Part shown: one piece after another, positions 1 through 13,936 of the stretch
Numbering within the stretch: the stretch's first letter is position 1
Layout: each line of letters opens with the position of its first letter
NCBI GenBank assembly: GCA_003439945.1
Contig: QVRM01001260.1
Location: 676,501-740,500, forward strand
DNA: 64,000 nucleotides
Reading direction: 5' to 3'
Source: Dermanyssus gallinae
Lineage: Eukaryota; Arthropoda; Arachnida; Mesostigmata; Dermanyssidae
The notes under the pieces: model-generated
Database searches by the model: none
What the model was told of the DNA's origin: nothing
What the model saw: the letters and a program-made list of their open reading frames with translations, nothing else
Translations under genes and position numbers: made by a program

Positions 1-140
1 ACTGCTTTTCGCATTGCTTCGTAGACAGACCCCCATAAATATTAGTGTGCAACGGAAGGGCTCGATCCCGCGCACCTATCTAGTGTCTCCTCCGGTCGCG
101 AGGCGCAGATGAATGCACCCACCACGCCACCGGGCTCGAC
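1..140 (-). repeat. tRNA-derived SINE, copy 1 (cut by window edge)
   Basis: Read on the minus strand, this copy starts at 140 with GTCGAGCCCGGTGGCGTGGT and carries an RNA polymerase III box B-like GGATCGAGCCC (canonical GGTTCGANNCC). It then runs through the same body as the copies at 40275-40450 and 53563-53732. Its 3' end lies outside the window. A-box-like TGGCGTGGTGG sits close to the 5' end. It encodes no protein and would depend on LINE machinery for mobility, which is known of SINEs and not shown here. Confidence 0.75.
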
Positions 141-1930
141 TGATTGAATTTTGGATGCAGTTGGACAACGGCACGCTTTTATGTTCCGTGTCTGGCCCCT
201 CTATGTTTCCAGCCAAGTTGACGTCAGTCAAAGTGAGCGATTTGAACGACTGGCGGGTAGTTGTGGCTTTGTCGAAGTGAGCTCGTCAATGACTAGCCAC
301 ATGCTCTCTGTGACGGCTTTCAGCTTGTGAATCGTAACCCACTGCGTCAGCGTTGACCTTGTGTGCTTTCGTCGCAAGCCGTTGAGCTGCGTGAGCGTTC
401 TTTGTAGTGTATTGTGTCTTGTAATGTAAACCTATTTCAACCATTCTGACTAGTAGTAGTAGTAAAAAGTAGTGTGTCGGTTGTGTTGATGTTTATTTAA
501 TGGAGTCTGACCCAAGAGTCGAATAGTGAAGTTGACTAAAGTGCAGTACTTTGGTATTTCAGGGTCGCTCCATAGAAAGACTTAAAAACTTGCAACCTCG
601 CTGATGTAAAATATAGCCAAAACTGTGTTTCTAGGCGTACTTGTAGTATAAGTGCCCGCGACAGGGCATGCTGATTTTGTTTTTTTTTTGGTACTTCAGC
701 CGTGAGCAACTGTGCTAAACATTGTATTGTTTCTAGGTACTTAACATTCATTTCTAAATATTGCCTGCACGGAAATCTTAAACACTGTCAGATGCAGTTT
801 TCGAAACAAAATATGCTAAAATTTGAAAGGAGTATAAAATAAAATTAAATATCTCATGGCTGACCCTACTTATGCAACTCCCTTCGGATAGAAACATGAC
901 CACTACATTGAGGTTCTTCAGAAGCAGGCTCTATGCAAAACTCAACCCACCTGTTCAATTCGTTCAATTCAACCCTCCCTGCAATATGCCATTATTCCTC
1001 TTCACAATTCGCCAGTAACCAGTCCGGAGTGTTCTTAAATTTGACTAGCATATGCATTCTCTACCAGATAAATGTAGCAGTAGAATCATTCCTAACTATA
1101 TAAAACTAGCGATAAAACAATAGTAATTCAGCTGCAGCCAAATTTGAACTCACTATAGTATGCTGTCGTTCGTGTCCATGGTCACACTCGGCACACTCGT
1201 TAGAACGGTGCAATAGCCGTCCAAGTTACCCAAGAAATTCCATTGTAGAAATACTAATAGTACCATGGATGTTCCGACGGTTGCATGGCTAGGCGAATCA
1301 CTGTTCAGTGAACAGGCAAAAGGTAGCACAATGAAATGGCTTGTACGTTCAAGCCTATCGGTCTGCAAAGAGGCTTCTCGTGTTTATAGCAGAAAGCAAA
1401 ACTGTACATGAAAAAATCGCTTTCCAGACATGATAGGTTACCTATATATCCGTCTACGACGCACGTTCTGGCCTGTAACTAAGCGTGGTGCATTCACCGA
1501 CAGAATGTATCAAACAGAGCTGTGCCAATTCTTCTTGCATGCAAAGCTTCAGCAGAACCTAGCTCAAAAAAATTGCAAACAAGAAGAAGCCCGCATATAT
1601 GAGCGCGTCACCTGAAAACATTGGGCATCGTATCTGTCCAATTATAGTCGAACGACCATAGCAGTGCATCTCCTGTGTACACGTACATGGTTATATACAG
1701 ACGTGAATTACAAACATGTCCAGAGTATCAGACAGTGGTCTAGCTTTAGAGAGGAACTGCGTGTCTTGCACCCTACTAAGGCATTGTCGACTTCCGCTAC
1801 AGGAAATCGGTTTACTTGCAGAGACACCTACATATCTAGGCCATGTGCGTAATTCTCTGAGTTCTTGAGCAACAACGAATTCACTAAATTTTAAATGTTC
1901 TATACGTTACGTCACATTAAGACGTGTGTA
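141..1930. other. No gene seen; AT-rich intergenic DNA
   Basis: Only short open frames occur here (up to 74 codons) with no recognisable domain. There is a T-run at 679-689. I see no retroelement similarity to the other families in the window. Confidence 0.6.
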
Positions 1931-4554
1931 GTTAAAATGATAGTCTTTTTTTTTTTTTTTTTTTTTTTTTGTTCTGGGAGGTTTCGGTAATGCATGATGC
2001 ACATGCGCCACTAGCAGCCTGCGTGACTAGTGTGAGACTCGCAAACCCACTAAACCCGGATTCCTCCCCACCCCCCCAGGCTCGGTATTACTTTGGCATT
2101 ACATCGAAACCGTGGGAGAGGCGTCCCTGCCGTTCTCCTTCAATCAGCTCTATCCCTTACTATCATCCCGCATGTCTACCTGCGGTTGGATAGGGGGATG
2201 CCATTTTGTAATCCGTCCTGTGAGGGTGCGTCGAGACCATGAGGGCCTGGCTGCTCCCCACCCCCTCCCTCGGCTCCTCGTCTCGACCACTCTCCCGAGA
2301 GACCCGCTCAAACCTCTCCCGCCTGGCCGTTTCCTTGGCTGTCTTGAGTGTCAAAACAGCGTCGAACAAGTTCGTCGCCTCCCTCCATGCCTCCGCCGAA
2401 GTCATCATATGGGAGACCACCTCCTTGATGGGTCGGCCCCTCACAGCGGTTGGTGCTGCGTCCCGTGCTTCCCTGAGAGCATCACACCGCAGAACAGTAT
2501 GCTCTACGTTGTCCGTTTCTCCAGAGTCGCACAGTACGCAGATATCGCTGATGGCCTTCTTGATCCTTGACAGGTAGCTCTGGAACTGGCCGTGTCCGGT
2601 CAGAACCTGAGTCGTCCAGTAGGAAAGCTCCCCGTGTCGGCGGTCATACCATACCCTGAGGTCCGGTATCAGACTCTTGGTCCAGCTCCCTGTGGTCACA
2701 CCGGGTCTTACCTGCGCCCATTCCTCATGCCAGGCCGATATGGTGGCACTCCTGGCCCTGGTGAGATCCAGACCTTCGTCTAGATACATTTTACTTCGTT
2801 CAGCCACTAGGAGGTCCCATGGCAGCATTTTGGCTAGGACCAGGAGAGCTTCGGTCGAGACTGTTCGATACGCCCGGCTTACCCTGATTGCCAGCGTTCG
2901 TTGGGTCGACCTTAGTGCCCCCCTATTTTTCGCCGTCCGCATTGCCATGTCCCCCCAGACTGGGGCTGCGTATAGCGCCGTTGATTCGGCCACCGAGGCC
3001 AGGAGCCTTCTTTTCACCTCAGCCACCCCACCGACCCTAGGCATGATCCGCGCCAGGTTCAGGGAGACCCTTTGGGCCTTTTCGGCCACGTACTTAACGT
3101 GTGCCGATCCGGTCAGTCCGGTGTCTAGCATGACCCCAAGGTACTTTACCTTCTTTCTGATTTCTATCGGGTGGCCCGCCATCACGAGGTTAATGCCGGT
3201 CGTCCTCTTTCTGCCTGTTAGGTACATCGCCTCCGTCTTGTCGGGTGCCAGTTTCAAGTGATGGGACTCCATCCACTCGGACACCATTGACAAGGCCTCA
3301 TTGGCGGCGCTCTCCAGGGCTCTTTCGGTCCTGGCCGTTATCATGAGTGCAAGGTCATCGGCGTACGCCAACGTCTCCACCCCATACGGGAGACCTGGGA
3401 TCTCGAGCACCCCGTCGTAAGCTATGTTCCAGAGCACGGGTCCTAGAATCGAGCCCTGTGGGACTCCGGCAGTAACCTCGTACTCCTGCCCCCCTGCAAC
3501 CAAGCCTCTGTCATCCAGGTAGGATGAAATCATTCGACGGAGGTAGAGGGAAAAGCCCTTCCTCTTCATCGCCTCCACAATTACTTTCCAATTCATTGTG
3601 TTGAAGGCATTTTTGACATCCAGGAGGATCAGGAGCACGAATCCCCTTGTTTTAGGGGTCTTCATAGTCTCCTCACCCGCCCGTTTCAGAACCTTCTTTA
3701 GAGCCCCTAATGCGGATCTGCCCTTCCGGAAGCCGTACTGGGCATCTGATAGGGCGTTCTTTTCCTGAATCTCGTCGTTTAGTCTCTTGACTATAACGTT
3801 CTCCAGGAGCTTACCCATGGCGTCAATGAGGCATATGGGCCGGTAAGCCGAAGGCCCCGTCTTCCTCCCGGGTTTGGGGATTAGAACCAGGCTTGCCCTT
3901 TTCCACAGCCTCGGGAATCTCCCCTCTCTCAAAAGCTTGTTGGCAAGGTCTTGGAAGACCTTAGGCCACCTTTTGACCAGTAGCCTCGCTACCTCTGGGG
4001 GAATTCCGTCTAGGCCGGGCGCTTTACCAGTTGCCAACCGATTCCGGGCTTGTTCGACCTCCTCCAGCGTCACCTCCGGAATGTTTTCCGGGGTGACCGA
4101 GAACTCCTCGTTTTCTCTCCGCGGCTGTGCCGGAAAAAGACCGGTTACAGTCTCCCGCAGCACATCCGGGGGGAGTTTCGGGGGAGGTCTCCGGAGTTTG
4201 GCCATAACTATTCGGTACGGCAGGCCCCATACGTCGCTCTCCACCGCGTCTATCAGCTCTTTCTCCGCTCGGGCTTTACTTTTGGCGATGAGTCCTCGGA
4301 GTCTCAATCGAGCAGCCTTGTACTCCGTCAATTGGGATTCAGCTCTTGCGGTCTCTCGCTCCCCGTAAAATCCCACCCGTCGTTTTCTTTGCGTTAACCA
4401 GCTGCGTGTTCTCGTGAAAATCCTATTTAGCCTAATGCAAGCCCTGCGGGCAGCTGCGATCCCTTTGTTCCACCAGTAATTAGGAGGGTGGCGGCTCCCA
4501 TGGTGTTGTGAGGGAGCAGCTTTCTCGCATGCGAGAAAGTTAAAATGATAGTCT
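1931..4554 (-). mobile_element. R1-like LINE insertion, 5' truncated, with 16-bp TSD
   Basis: The insertion is bounded by a perfect 16-bp direct repeat, GTTAAAATGATAGTCT, at 1931-1946 and 4539-4554. On the minus strand its 3' end is a poly(A) tail, seen as 25 T residues at 1946-1970, preceded by about 190 bp of 3' UTR. The 5' end is truncated in the endonuclease-RT linker of ORF2. Poly(A), TSD and 5' truncation are the normal products of target-primed reverse transcription. The perfect TSD and unbroken frame indicate a recent insertion. A related but older 3' end lies at 49411-49870. Confidence 0.93.
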
Positions 4555-4589
4555 ACTGCTAGTTCACTTGCCCAAGTAGTAACGCGCAA
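2163..4589 (-). CDS. R1-like ORF2 fragment: reverse transcriptase with C-terminal zinc knuckle
   Basis: This is an 808-codon open frame. Roughly the first 17 residues are read from flanking DNA upstream of the insertion (TSD at 4539-4554), so the ATG at 4589 is not the element's own start. Element-derived sequence begins in the basic linker between endonuclease and RT. RT motifs in order are GKAPGLDGIPPE (about 188-199), YRPICLIDAMGKLLE (249-263), QYGFRKGRSAL (284-294), LLDVKNAFNTMNW (322-334), GVPQGSILGP (375-384), YADD (409-412) and KYLGVMLDTG after it. A CCHC knuckle with Cys at 684 and 687, His at 697 and Cys at 702 closes the protein, as is usual for R1-clade ORF2. The APE endonuclease domain is missing, so the copy cannot move on its own. 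I see no internal stop or frameshift. Confidence 0.92.
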   Translation of the reverse strand: MRVTTWASELAVDYHFNFLACEKAAPSQHHGSRHPPNYWWNKGIAAARRACIRLNRIFTRTRSWLTQRKRRVGFYGERETARAESQLTEYKAARLRLRGLIAKSKARAEKELIDAVESDVWGLPYRIVMAKLRRPPPKLPPDVLRETVTGLFPAQPRRENEEFSVTPENIPEVTLEEVEQARNRLATGKAPGLDGIPPEVARLLVKRWPKVFQDLANKLLREGRFPRLWKRASLVLIPKPGRKTGPSAYRPICLIDAMGKLLENVIVKRLNDEIQEKNALSDAQYGFRKGRSALGALKKVLKRAGEETMKTPKTRGFVLLILLDVKNAFNTMNWKVIVEAMKRKGFSLYLRRMISSYLDDRGLVAGGQEYEVTAGVPQGSILGPVLWNIAYDGVLEIPGLPYGVETLAYADDLALMITARTERALESAANEALSMVSEWMESHHLKLAPDKTEAMYLTGRKRTTGINLVMAGHPIEIRKKVKYLGVMLDTGLTGSAHVKYVAEKAQRVSLNLARIMPRVGGVAEVKRRLLASVAESTALYAAPVWGDMAMRTAKNRGALRSTQRTLAIRVSRAYRTVSTEALLVLAKMLPWDLLVAERSKMYLDEGLDLTRARSATISAWHEEWAQVRPGVTTGSWTKSLIPDLRVWYDRRHGELSYWTTQVLTGHGQFQSYLSRIKKAISDICVLCDSGETDNVEHTVLRCDALREARDAAPTAVRGRPIKEVVSHMMTSAEAWREATNLFDAVLTLKTAKETARRERFERVSRESGRDEEPREGVGSSQALMVSTHPHRTDYKMASPYPTAGRHAG
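4520..4539. repeat. 20-bp perfect palindrome at the 5' junction of the R1-like insertion
   Basis: CTTTCTCGCATGCGAGAAAG is its own reverse complement. Its inner 18 bp end exactly at the element boundary (4538), directly before the TSD. Confidence 0.85.
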
Positions 4590-6814
4590 TTGCTACGATT
4601 TACCCGTTCGGAAACAAAATTATCGCATTGTAGACAAAAGCTTTCTTTTTGGTATCAGACATTTTGTTATTGCACTCGCCATTGTAGTTACTTACTCTGT
4701 ACACTTGTATATAGGAGCTATTCGCCAGAGACGAATACGATTTCATCAGCCATAAATGGCACACACACAAATTTCCCACAACGGTCTTTACCCTCTTTCT
4801 CATTTTGACATGCACATATTCTCATCAGCTTGCGCACAGTAGATATTCACTAAAACGCCATGTTTATAACTTTTGAACTAGATTTCCCCAAACCTATTGC
4901 TGCCACCATACTTCTACCTCACAATTATATGTATAATACCACATTTAGACGTTTTAATAAAATATCCTATTTCTGTGTGAAACCTAGCTTTACCCAAATT
5001 TCTTTACTGCAACCAGTTTATGTCCCTTATATAGTCTAAAATGTCTAAATAGCATCAACAGGATACAGGTGTAATGTTTCTTACGAAAGCGTATCTCTTG
5101 TGCCGACACAAAGTTTACGTAAACGACGCGATATATCGTCGTGAAAAAAAAGTTGTGTTGTCTTCTTTGGTCTTTTTTTGAAAATTTGTATTATCCAGAT
5201 AAGCCCGTGGTTTCGTGTCACAAAGTTGAACCAGTGGGTGCCTTATGATTTGAGGAAGAGCAACAACAAAGGATGACTAGCGAACTGCTCTGCTTGGCCT
5301 GTCGGTTGAAACGAATCGAAGAAAGACAAACATTTATACCGTGGAAATCGATAGTCTGGTCCAGAGATGTGGCTCACAGTGAATGGAGAGCACAATTTGA
5401 ATGAATAAAATGAATAAATAATCACAAAGGATGATGGAAAATGTACGGTTATGCTGAGCATATATTTTTCCCGCCTATGGCGCCTGAAAAATCGGTGATG
5501 CAAAATGACCCCGGTCAACCTGCCTACAGATATGGGGGCGTCCAGATGTACGCCAGGTGTCAATAGCGGTCACAAGGGAGCCTCGGAGCAAACAGAAGCA
5601 CGTGTAGGAAGCTCCAATATTGACGAGCATTTTTGGCAGTTGTCGCATCGAACGCACGTATTGATGCAGGCACAAGGGAGCGCGCTCACAGCAGCCTATG
5701 GCTCGCTGCCTCAGCGAGGCTATTTCCCTTCATTCTGAAATGCTTTTTCTGCCTACACCTTCGCGCCGGATGCAGGCGGCGGAACAAAAATCAAACAAAT
5801 GTTTTTTAATTGCAAATTCTATTTCCATGAAAAACGCAGCACATCGATGCTATCACACGCGAAAACGTTCTCGTCGCTTGTATGGTTGGCATACTTACTC
5901 TAGGAAGCCGCCCTCAAATGCTCAACAGAAAGTATACATATTCAAGAAAAAACTTTCCACACACATGTGCATACACATTTTATCGGCACTAAATGCAATG
6001 AATGGTGCAGCAGCAAATTGAGGGGAACTTCCTGCGAACATGTGCAAACTGCCTACCTGTTCATTAATTATACCGTAGCAAGAGGCATAGCTTTTGCTGA
6101 CAGAAAACGACTCGACCTCGCTGAAGCACACATATACACACACATCGAAGTCTTCGAAGTTCCATCCAAACGATGAAGGGGTTATTCGAAGGAAATACGT
6201 CCACTAACCTACAACCTGATGTTGCCTTTAGATCAGCCGTTAGAGCTGCGCTGACGTTACCAGGCTACGAGTTGAGTTAGTCGGAGCGGGCCGAATGTTT
6301 TGCCGTAAGCTGGAGCGGCAAAAACGTTCGCAACGATCTATCTACCGATATAGGAAGAAGGAGAACACGAAGCCCCGGCCAGCCAAAAGTTGTGCTGGGC
6401 TCCTCCATTTGCCTGAATAACTGAGTGGAGTGTGGCGGCCCCACGATGCTGCCTATGTAACTAACAGCCGCGGCTATTAGTGCTACCACTCTCGTCTACG
6501 GTGCTATGCATAGAGTATCTGAAAAGCAGCCGGTCTGCTATTCGACTCGTCTACCTTGCTAACATTTCTATTGACAAAAAAAAAACGGGTGGCGGATAGA
6601 CGGCCTGGAAAGGCGAACATCCTATGTTTGAGAACCGTTCTCATCCAGCCCACTATCCGATATACAGAGCGTTGCAAACACCAACTTAGAGCTGTCACGA
6701 TCAGTCCGCCGTCGTTATAGTTGTCCTATTGACTTAAACTGAGTAGCTTCATAACTGAAGCGTTGCTACTGGATTGCGACCTCAGTATGCTGAACGCTAG
6801 GCTTGGCAACTGGG
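4555..6814. other. No gene seen
   Basis: Open frames are short (up to 107 codons) and unlike any family I recognise. There are no retroelement motifs and no tRNA-like boxes that I can support. This may be host intergenic or intronic DNA, or decayed repeats. Confidence 0.55.
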
Positions 6815-6830
6815 ATATATATATATATAT
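6815..6830. repeat. (TA)n microsatellite
   Basis: Short AT dinucleotide run in otherwise unassigned DNA. Confidence 0.9.
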
Positions 6831-10180
<3,350 letters not shown>

Positions 10181-10201
10181 TATTCATTCGTAACAGAAGG
10201 A

Positions 10202-10232
<31 letters not shown>

Positions 10233-10243
10233 CATTCGTAACG
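10181..10243. repeat. (TA)n array with duplicated TTCATTCGTAAC unit
   Basis: The motif TTCATTCGTAAC occurs at about 10190 and again at about 10231, each time right after a TA run. The main TA run is at 10205-10230. This looks like a short local duplication of TA array plus flank. Confidence 0.75.
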
Positions 10244-11629
10244 GTAAAATCTGAGTGATCTTTTGAAGTGAAGACGCGTAAGCCCATCGTTTCTGCTGAA
10301 ACTTTGAAATTTCTCGAAGTTTGCTATCTTGGCGCAAACCAGTGCGTCTAACGTAGGTATTTATCTGTCGGCGCTTTGCCGGTGAGAGAATCTGCATTGT
10401 CAGCAGCGGGTGAATTATTTATCAACATCGCTGCTGGAGCAATTTCTAAGGATATGCGCTGTACCGCTCCATTTTCCCTGTGCGATGGTCTGGTGCAAAC
10501 ATAAAACTGAGAAACACCTTTGAAGAGCTGCAGATAACTGCGAGAGCTTTAATAACTCTTTTTAATGGTAATGAATCTTGACCTCGATTTGGAAGTTGCG
10601 TCTGATTGTTGGTTTTTCATGTTGCGTTTTCTCATTTGGCTTACTGTCTGGCTCCTTGGTTAAAGGGCCCCCTCTCCTTGTAACGAGAATAGGGAAAATA
10701 GCACCGATTTCAAACGTAGCTATGAACTAGGTGCGCTTGTACTGCAGCACTGGAAAGTTTGTTCTTGGGGGTTTTGTCTTGGGGATAAGGCGCAGTTGCG
10801 ACGCTGGGCCAAAGGATTAGTGTAAGCTTACTGGCAAGATTTTCTGCCTTAACAGTAAATTTTGTTTTAAAACAGGTGAGAAATCCCCTCATGCAACAAG
10901 CTAAAGCGGTCAAGAACGTATCAGCTTGAAAACAGCCCTTGGTTCTGCCACACTGCGTTTAAATAAGCTTCTAACCGAGTGTTTTTCATACAGAAAGACA
11001 ACGGTTGCGAGTTCATGTTCGCTTTTTATGACTGAAGCAAGCTGTGTTAGTGCGTTTGCCCTATATCTATCTAACTGTCGAAAATATATGTTCTTTCAAG
11101 ACCGCTCACAGCCACACAATGGTTGTCCCCTTGCTACAACGGCACACCGGATGTTGATATCTTTCTTCGTTTTCACAATAACTCAGTATGTCATCGCACA
11201 AGTGTGGCCGCATTATCTCACCTAATCCCCTGACAGCTTAAGGTGGCTAGCAATCGGCCTCGCTCTAATTCTTCGTCAAGACAGGCAGCTTCGTGGCCGC
11301 CTCTTCTTATGGTGGATCAATCAATCCCACCAGGAACGGAAGGCGGACGTACTCAATTGAGACGTCCTATGTCCCAGCGTCTTGCTGTAGCTGCATTGGA
11401 AAACTTTTGTAGGCGGACGGAGAAGTTAAAGCGTTTTTCTTCTAAGATGTCCACCGCCTCCCCTACATTGGTGCGAGACACAGTCGCAGGTCAAGGGCAC
11501 AACTCTTGGTGGAGTAGACTAACTCCAACTATCCTCCGCGTTCGTGTAGAAGCAACATAAATAGGCTTTGCCCTAAAAGGATAGATCCTGCGGTATTAGT
11601 GGCCAAACAAGACCGATGGCGCTACAGCT

Positions 11630-11631
<2 letters not shown>
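10244..11631. other. No gene seen
   Basis: Open frames up to 105 codons (11243-11560, plus) with no recognisable domain. The frame at 10926-11225 likewise has nothing I can name. Confidence 0.5.

Positions 11632-11674
<43 letters not shown>
11632..11674. repeat. (TA)n array abutting an RLE-element 3' end
   Basis: About 43 bp of TA lie immediately left of a minus-strand RLE-element tail. The same arrangement recurs at 14396-14432. Confidence 0.93.
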
Positions 11675-11681
<7 letters not shown>

Positions 11682-11815
11682 TTCCGTTTAATACGTTATA
11701 TATACGTTACACGTAGCTATATGAATTAGCTAAGTCAATGTGCCTAGTGGGCGCGTATTGTGACTGTTAAGTGTCCGTTTCGATGAGGCCTGACCGAGAC
11801 CACTTCGGTATTTTT
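11675..11815 (-). mobile_element. RLE element, 3'-end fragment
   Basis: This 140-bp stretch resembles 14460-14560, the 3' UTR of the large minus-strand RLE element. Shared blocks include the text around gtgtattgtgact and gaccgagaccactt. It contains only the 3' UTR and the last few codons. Its 3' end abuts a (TA)n array, as in the larger copy. A short 5'-truncated insertion is the simplest explanation. Confidence 0.7.
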
Positions 11816-12938
11816 ATATGATCGACGATTTGCAGAACTGATAGTAGATGTAAGAAAATGACACATTCATCTATGATGTAAGAACTTGCTTGGACGAACC
11901 TTCTGCAAATTATTGTACGCATGTATATTAACTCGAAAAATACGTATATATTATTTTTAGTGTGATGTCTAACGAGATATTATAATTACACACGCAAGGC
12001 GTCATAGTAGGTGGTAATGTTCACAATCAATCCTAGGTAAGTTTAAGATTACAAACGTAGCTTAATGTTTATAATTTAGTTTGAATATTTGAATTCACTT
12101 TATTTTATCATACTATATCTTATAGTCTCTTTATGTTGGCATTCACTGAAAGCGCTTTCACTTTAATTTTCATCCTTGTGTGTTGATAGTTCTGCTCGTA
12201 GCATCGATAACGGTCCGCGTTCTCATCCTCATGTTCGAGAGGGTGAGAGGTGGGCAAATAAGTTTATTAAGTATTTTATTTTTATATATTTCAAACCATT
12301 ATATTTTAGTTATTCCCAGTTATTTACAGTTAAAGGGCGGTGCGGTCGTCTAGCGAAAAAAAAAACAAAGAAGCAGCGACTGCAACGCTCTCGTCGCATC
12401 AAACGTTTTCGCACATGCAACCATGGGAGGGCTACATGTGCAAGGCCTGTAGCCCTCCCATGGTTGGATTGCCGGCGGCCGGATCGCTGAGGCCCCAAGT
12501 GAGCCGCACACACAAACAGACTGATACACCTGTACCTCTCATGGCCTATCGATGTTCTTCTGCGTAAGGACGAAGAACCCGGTCAATAGTAGACGGTCAA
12601 CGGCAGAATAACGAGGAAGTATGTGGCGTTTCGACGGCGGCCAAAGTCGTTTTATTTCCGAGAAGTGTCGCCGTCCATAGGACTCTGAGGACTCTAAAAC
12701 GTAGAGATGGACGGATAAACGGAAACCCTATTCTGCGCTGCTTGGGGCTCAAGAGCAGGCTGCCACCGAATACAGGACCTGGTGACAACCGAGGTGGAGA
12801 AAGAGTCCTCCTTCGCCTCTCTTTATCCGTCTGATGTGGCTGTCTAATATGAGTCTAATTCACTAGTAAGTGTATATATATATCATGCTGTCATGGATAT
12901 GTGATATTAGAAAGTAAATTGCTAGAACAACAAAAAAA
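11816..12938. other. No gene seen; contains one perfect hairpin
   Basis: No recognised domain. It holds the inverted repeat at 12418-12466 and a TA-containing motif at 12874-12894 that reappears at 13913-13936, on the other side of the neighbouring RLE copy. Confidence 0.5.
12418..12466. repeat. Perfect 18-bp inverted repeat with 13-nt loop
   Basis: The arms CAACCATGGGAGGGCTAC (12418-12435) and GTAGCCCTCCCATGGTTG (12449-12466) are exact reverse complements. No poly(U) tract follows and there is no evidence of transcription. A fold-back duplication is more likely than a regulatory hairpin. Confidence 0.85.
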
Positions 12939-12965
12939 TATATATATATATATGTATATATATAT
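12939..12965. repeat. (TA)n array at the 5' side of an RLE copy
   Basis: TA run broken by one G. The plus-strand RLE copy starts just after it and ends at another TA run (13910-13926). Confidence 0.9.
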
Positions 12966-13191
12966 GTCACCAACCTTCTTCTATAAGCTATTAAGTCAGA
13001 ATGACTGGAGTCCACTCTAATACAGCGAAGTGCATCGCGGCTTACTTACGGGCGTTATCGACAACTCCGCAAAGGCTCGCCTTCGAGTGGTTGCTGCTAA
13101 GGGACCTGAATTGCCTGGTTGCACGCGCTCCTAAGTGCCCCACTGGGCAATCTCCTGGACAACGAAATGACCTAAATCAGTGCAGGTCTCC

Positions 13192-13229
13192 GTCTTGGCT
13201 CTGATCTTTTCTCAGATCAGAGCCAAGAC
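13192..13229. repeat. 16-bp perfect fold-back inside the RLE coding region
   Basis: GTCTTGGCTCTGATCT (13192-13207) is followed after six bases by its exact reverse complement (13214-13229). The left arm encodes the family's normal GLRLG(A/S)DL region. The right arm is an inverted copy that breaks the frame. Confidence 0.9.
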
Positions 13230-13306
13230 AGATTCCCTTTCTCATCAATGTAGATGTGATCAACCCGTTGACAAATTTGCCCATCACGGGTTTTCATGCA
13301 TCATGA

Positions 13307-13597
13307 GTGCCGGAGGGTGTGCCAGGTATGTATGCCGGTATTAACGACACCTTTGGCCGAGCGCTTCGGTCGTGCGGATTGTTCTGCATTCTAGAGCCTC
13401 AGGGCCTTTCCGCCAACGATGGTAGGCGCCCGGATGGGATGACTCTTACTCCCTTCAGTATGGGCAGGATGCTTGTCTGGAACGCCACAGTCACCGACTC
13501 ATTATCACACTTAATGGTCAGTGGCGGGGCGATCTCGACAGGTCACGCTAGTACTCTAGTCGAGACGAGAGAGTTTGCTCGAAATACGCCTCGATAG
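13307..13597 (+). pseudogene. RLE endonuclease domain, fragment
   Basis: A 96-codon open frame carries the nuclease core of the RLE family. It has an N-(x)-F-RALRSCG helix, ILEPQGLS, then GRRPDGMTLTPF, then MLVWNATVTDSL. In the better copy at 28253-29773 the second acidic position is WDATVTD; here it is WNATVTD, so a putative metal-binding Asp is replaced by Asn. The frame ends at 13597 where the C-terminal part continues with frameshifts to about 13825. No start codon of its own is expected. This is an inactive remnant. Confidence 0.8.
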
Positions 13598-13909
13598 GTT
13601 ACCCACATGAGTTTCAACCGCTAGCGGGACCTTAGACGGCCCAGGCAACTTTGCTTGCAAACTCCTCCACAGGGTCGGTGAGCAGCTAAACCTCGCAACT
13701 GAATACAAGAGATCTCCGGCTTTCTTGAGACAACGCCTCGGCCTCGACGTCAAACGCGGGAACGTGGCGTTCGTTCGCGGCACGCTGCTAAAGTGGTCCC
13801 AACTCACTCTATACGAGATTAAGTAATATTCCCAGTGCATACGATCTCGGGAGACAATTGTCGCTCTTCTTGTATTCTTAATTAAACGGTTATGAAGGGT
13901 TATCAAATG

Positions 13910-13926
13910 TATATATATATATATAT
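13910..13926. repeat. (TA)n array at the 3' end of the RLE copy
   Basis: The array directly follows the RLE 3' UTR. Confidence 0.9.
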
Positions 13927-13936
13927 CAAGCTGTCA

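Larger units (their letters stand above)
12967..13908 (+). mobile_element. RLE element, 5'-truncated copy inside a (TA)n array
   Basis: This is a plus-strand fragment covering the RT-to-nuclease linker, the nuclease domain and the 3' UTR. Recognisable parts are the linker around 13020-13190, broken by a fold-back at 13192-13229, and the nuclease core from about 13340. The C-terminal FLRQRLGLDVKRGNVAFVRG-type segment is at about 13730-13800 in a shifted frame. It has TA arrays on both sides. The flank TATATATCATGCTGTCAT at 12874-12894 resembles TATATATCAAGCTGTCAT at 13913-13936, a possible long TSD. Confidence 0.8.

Noticed and set aside
3874..4368. Plus-strand frames of 112-194 codons opposite the R1-like ORF2 (also 2239-2577 and 2677-3261)
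   Set aside because: They are antisense shadows of a well-supported minus-strand RT frame.
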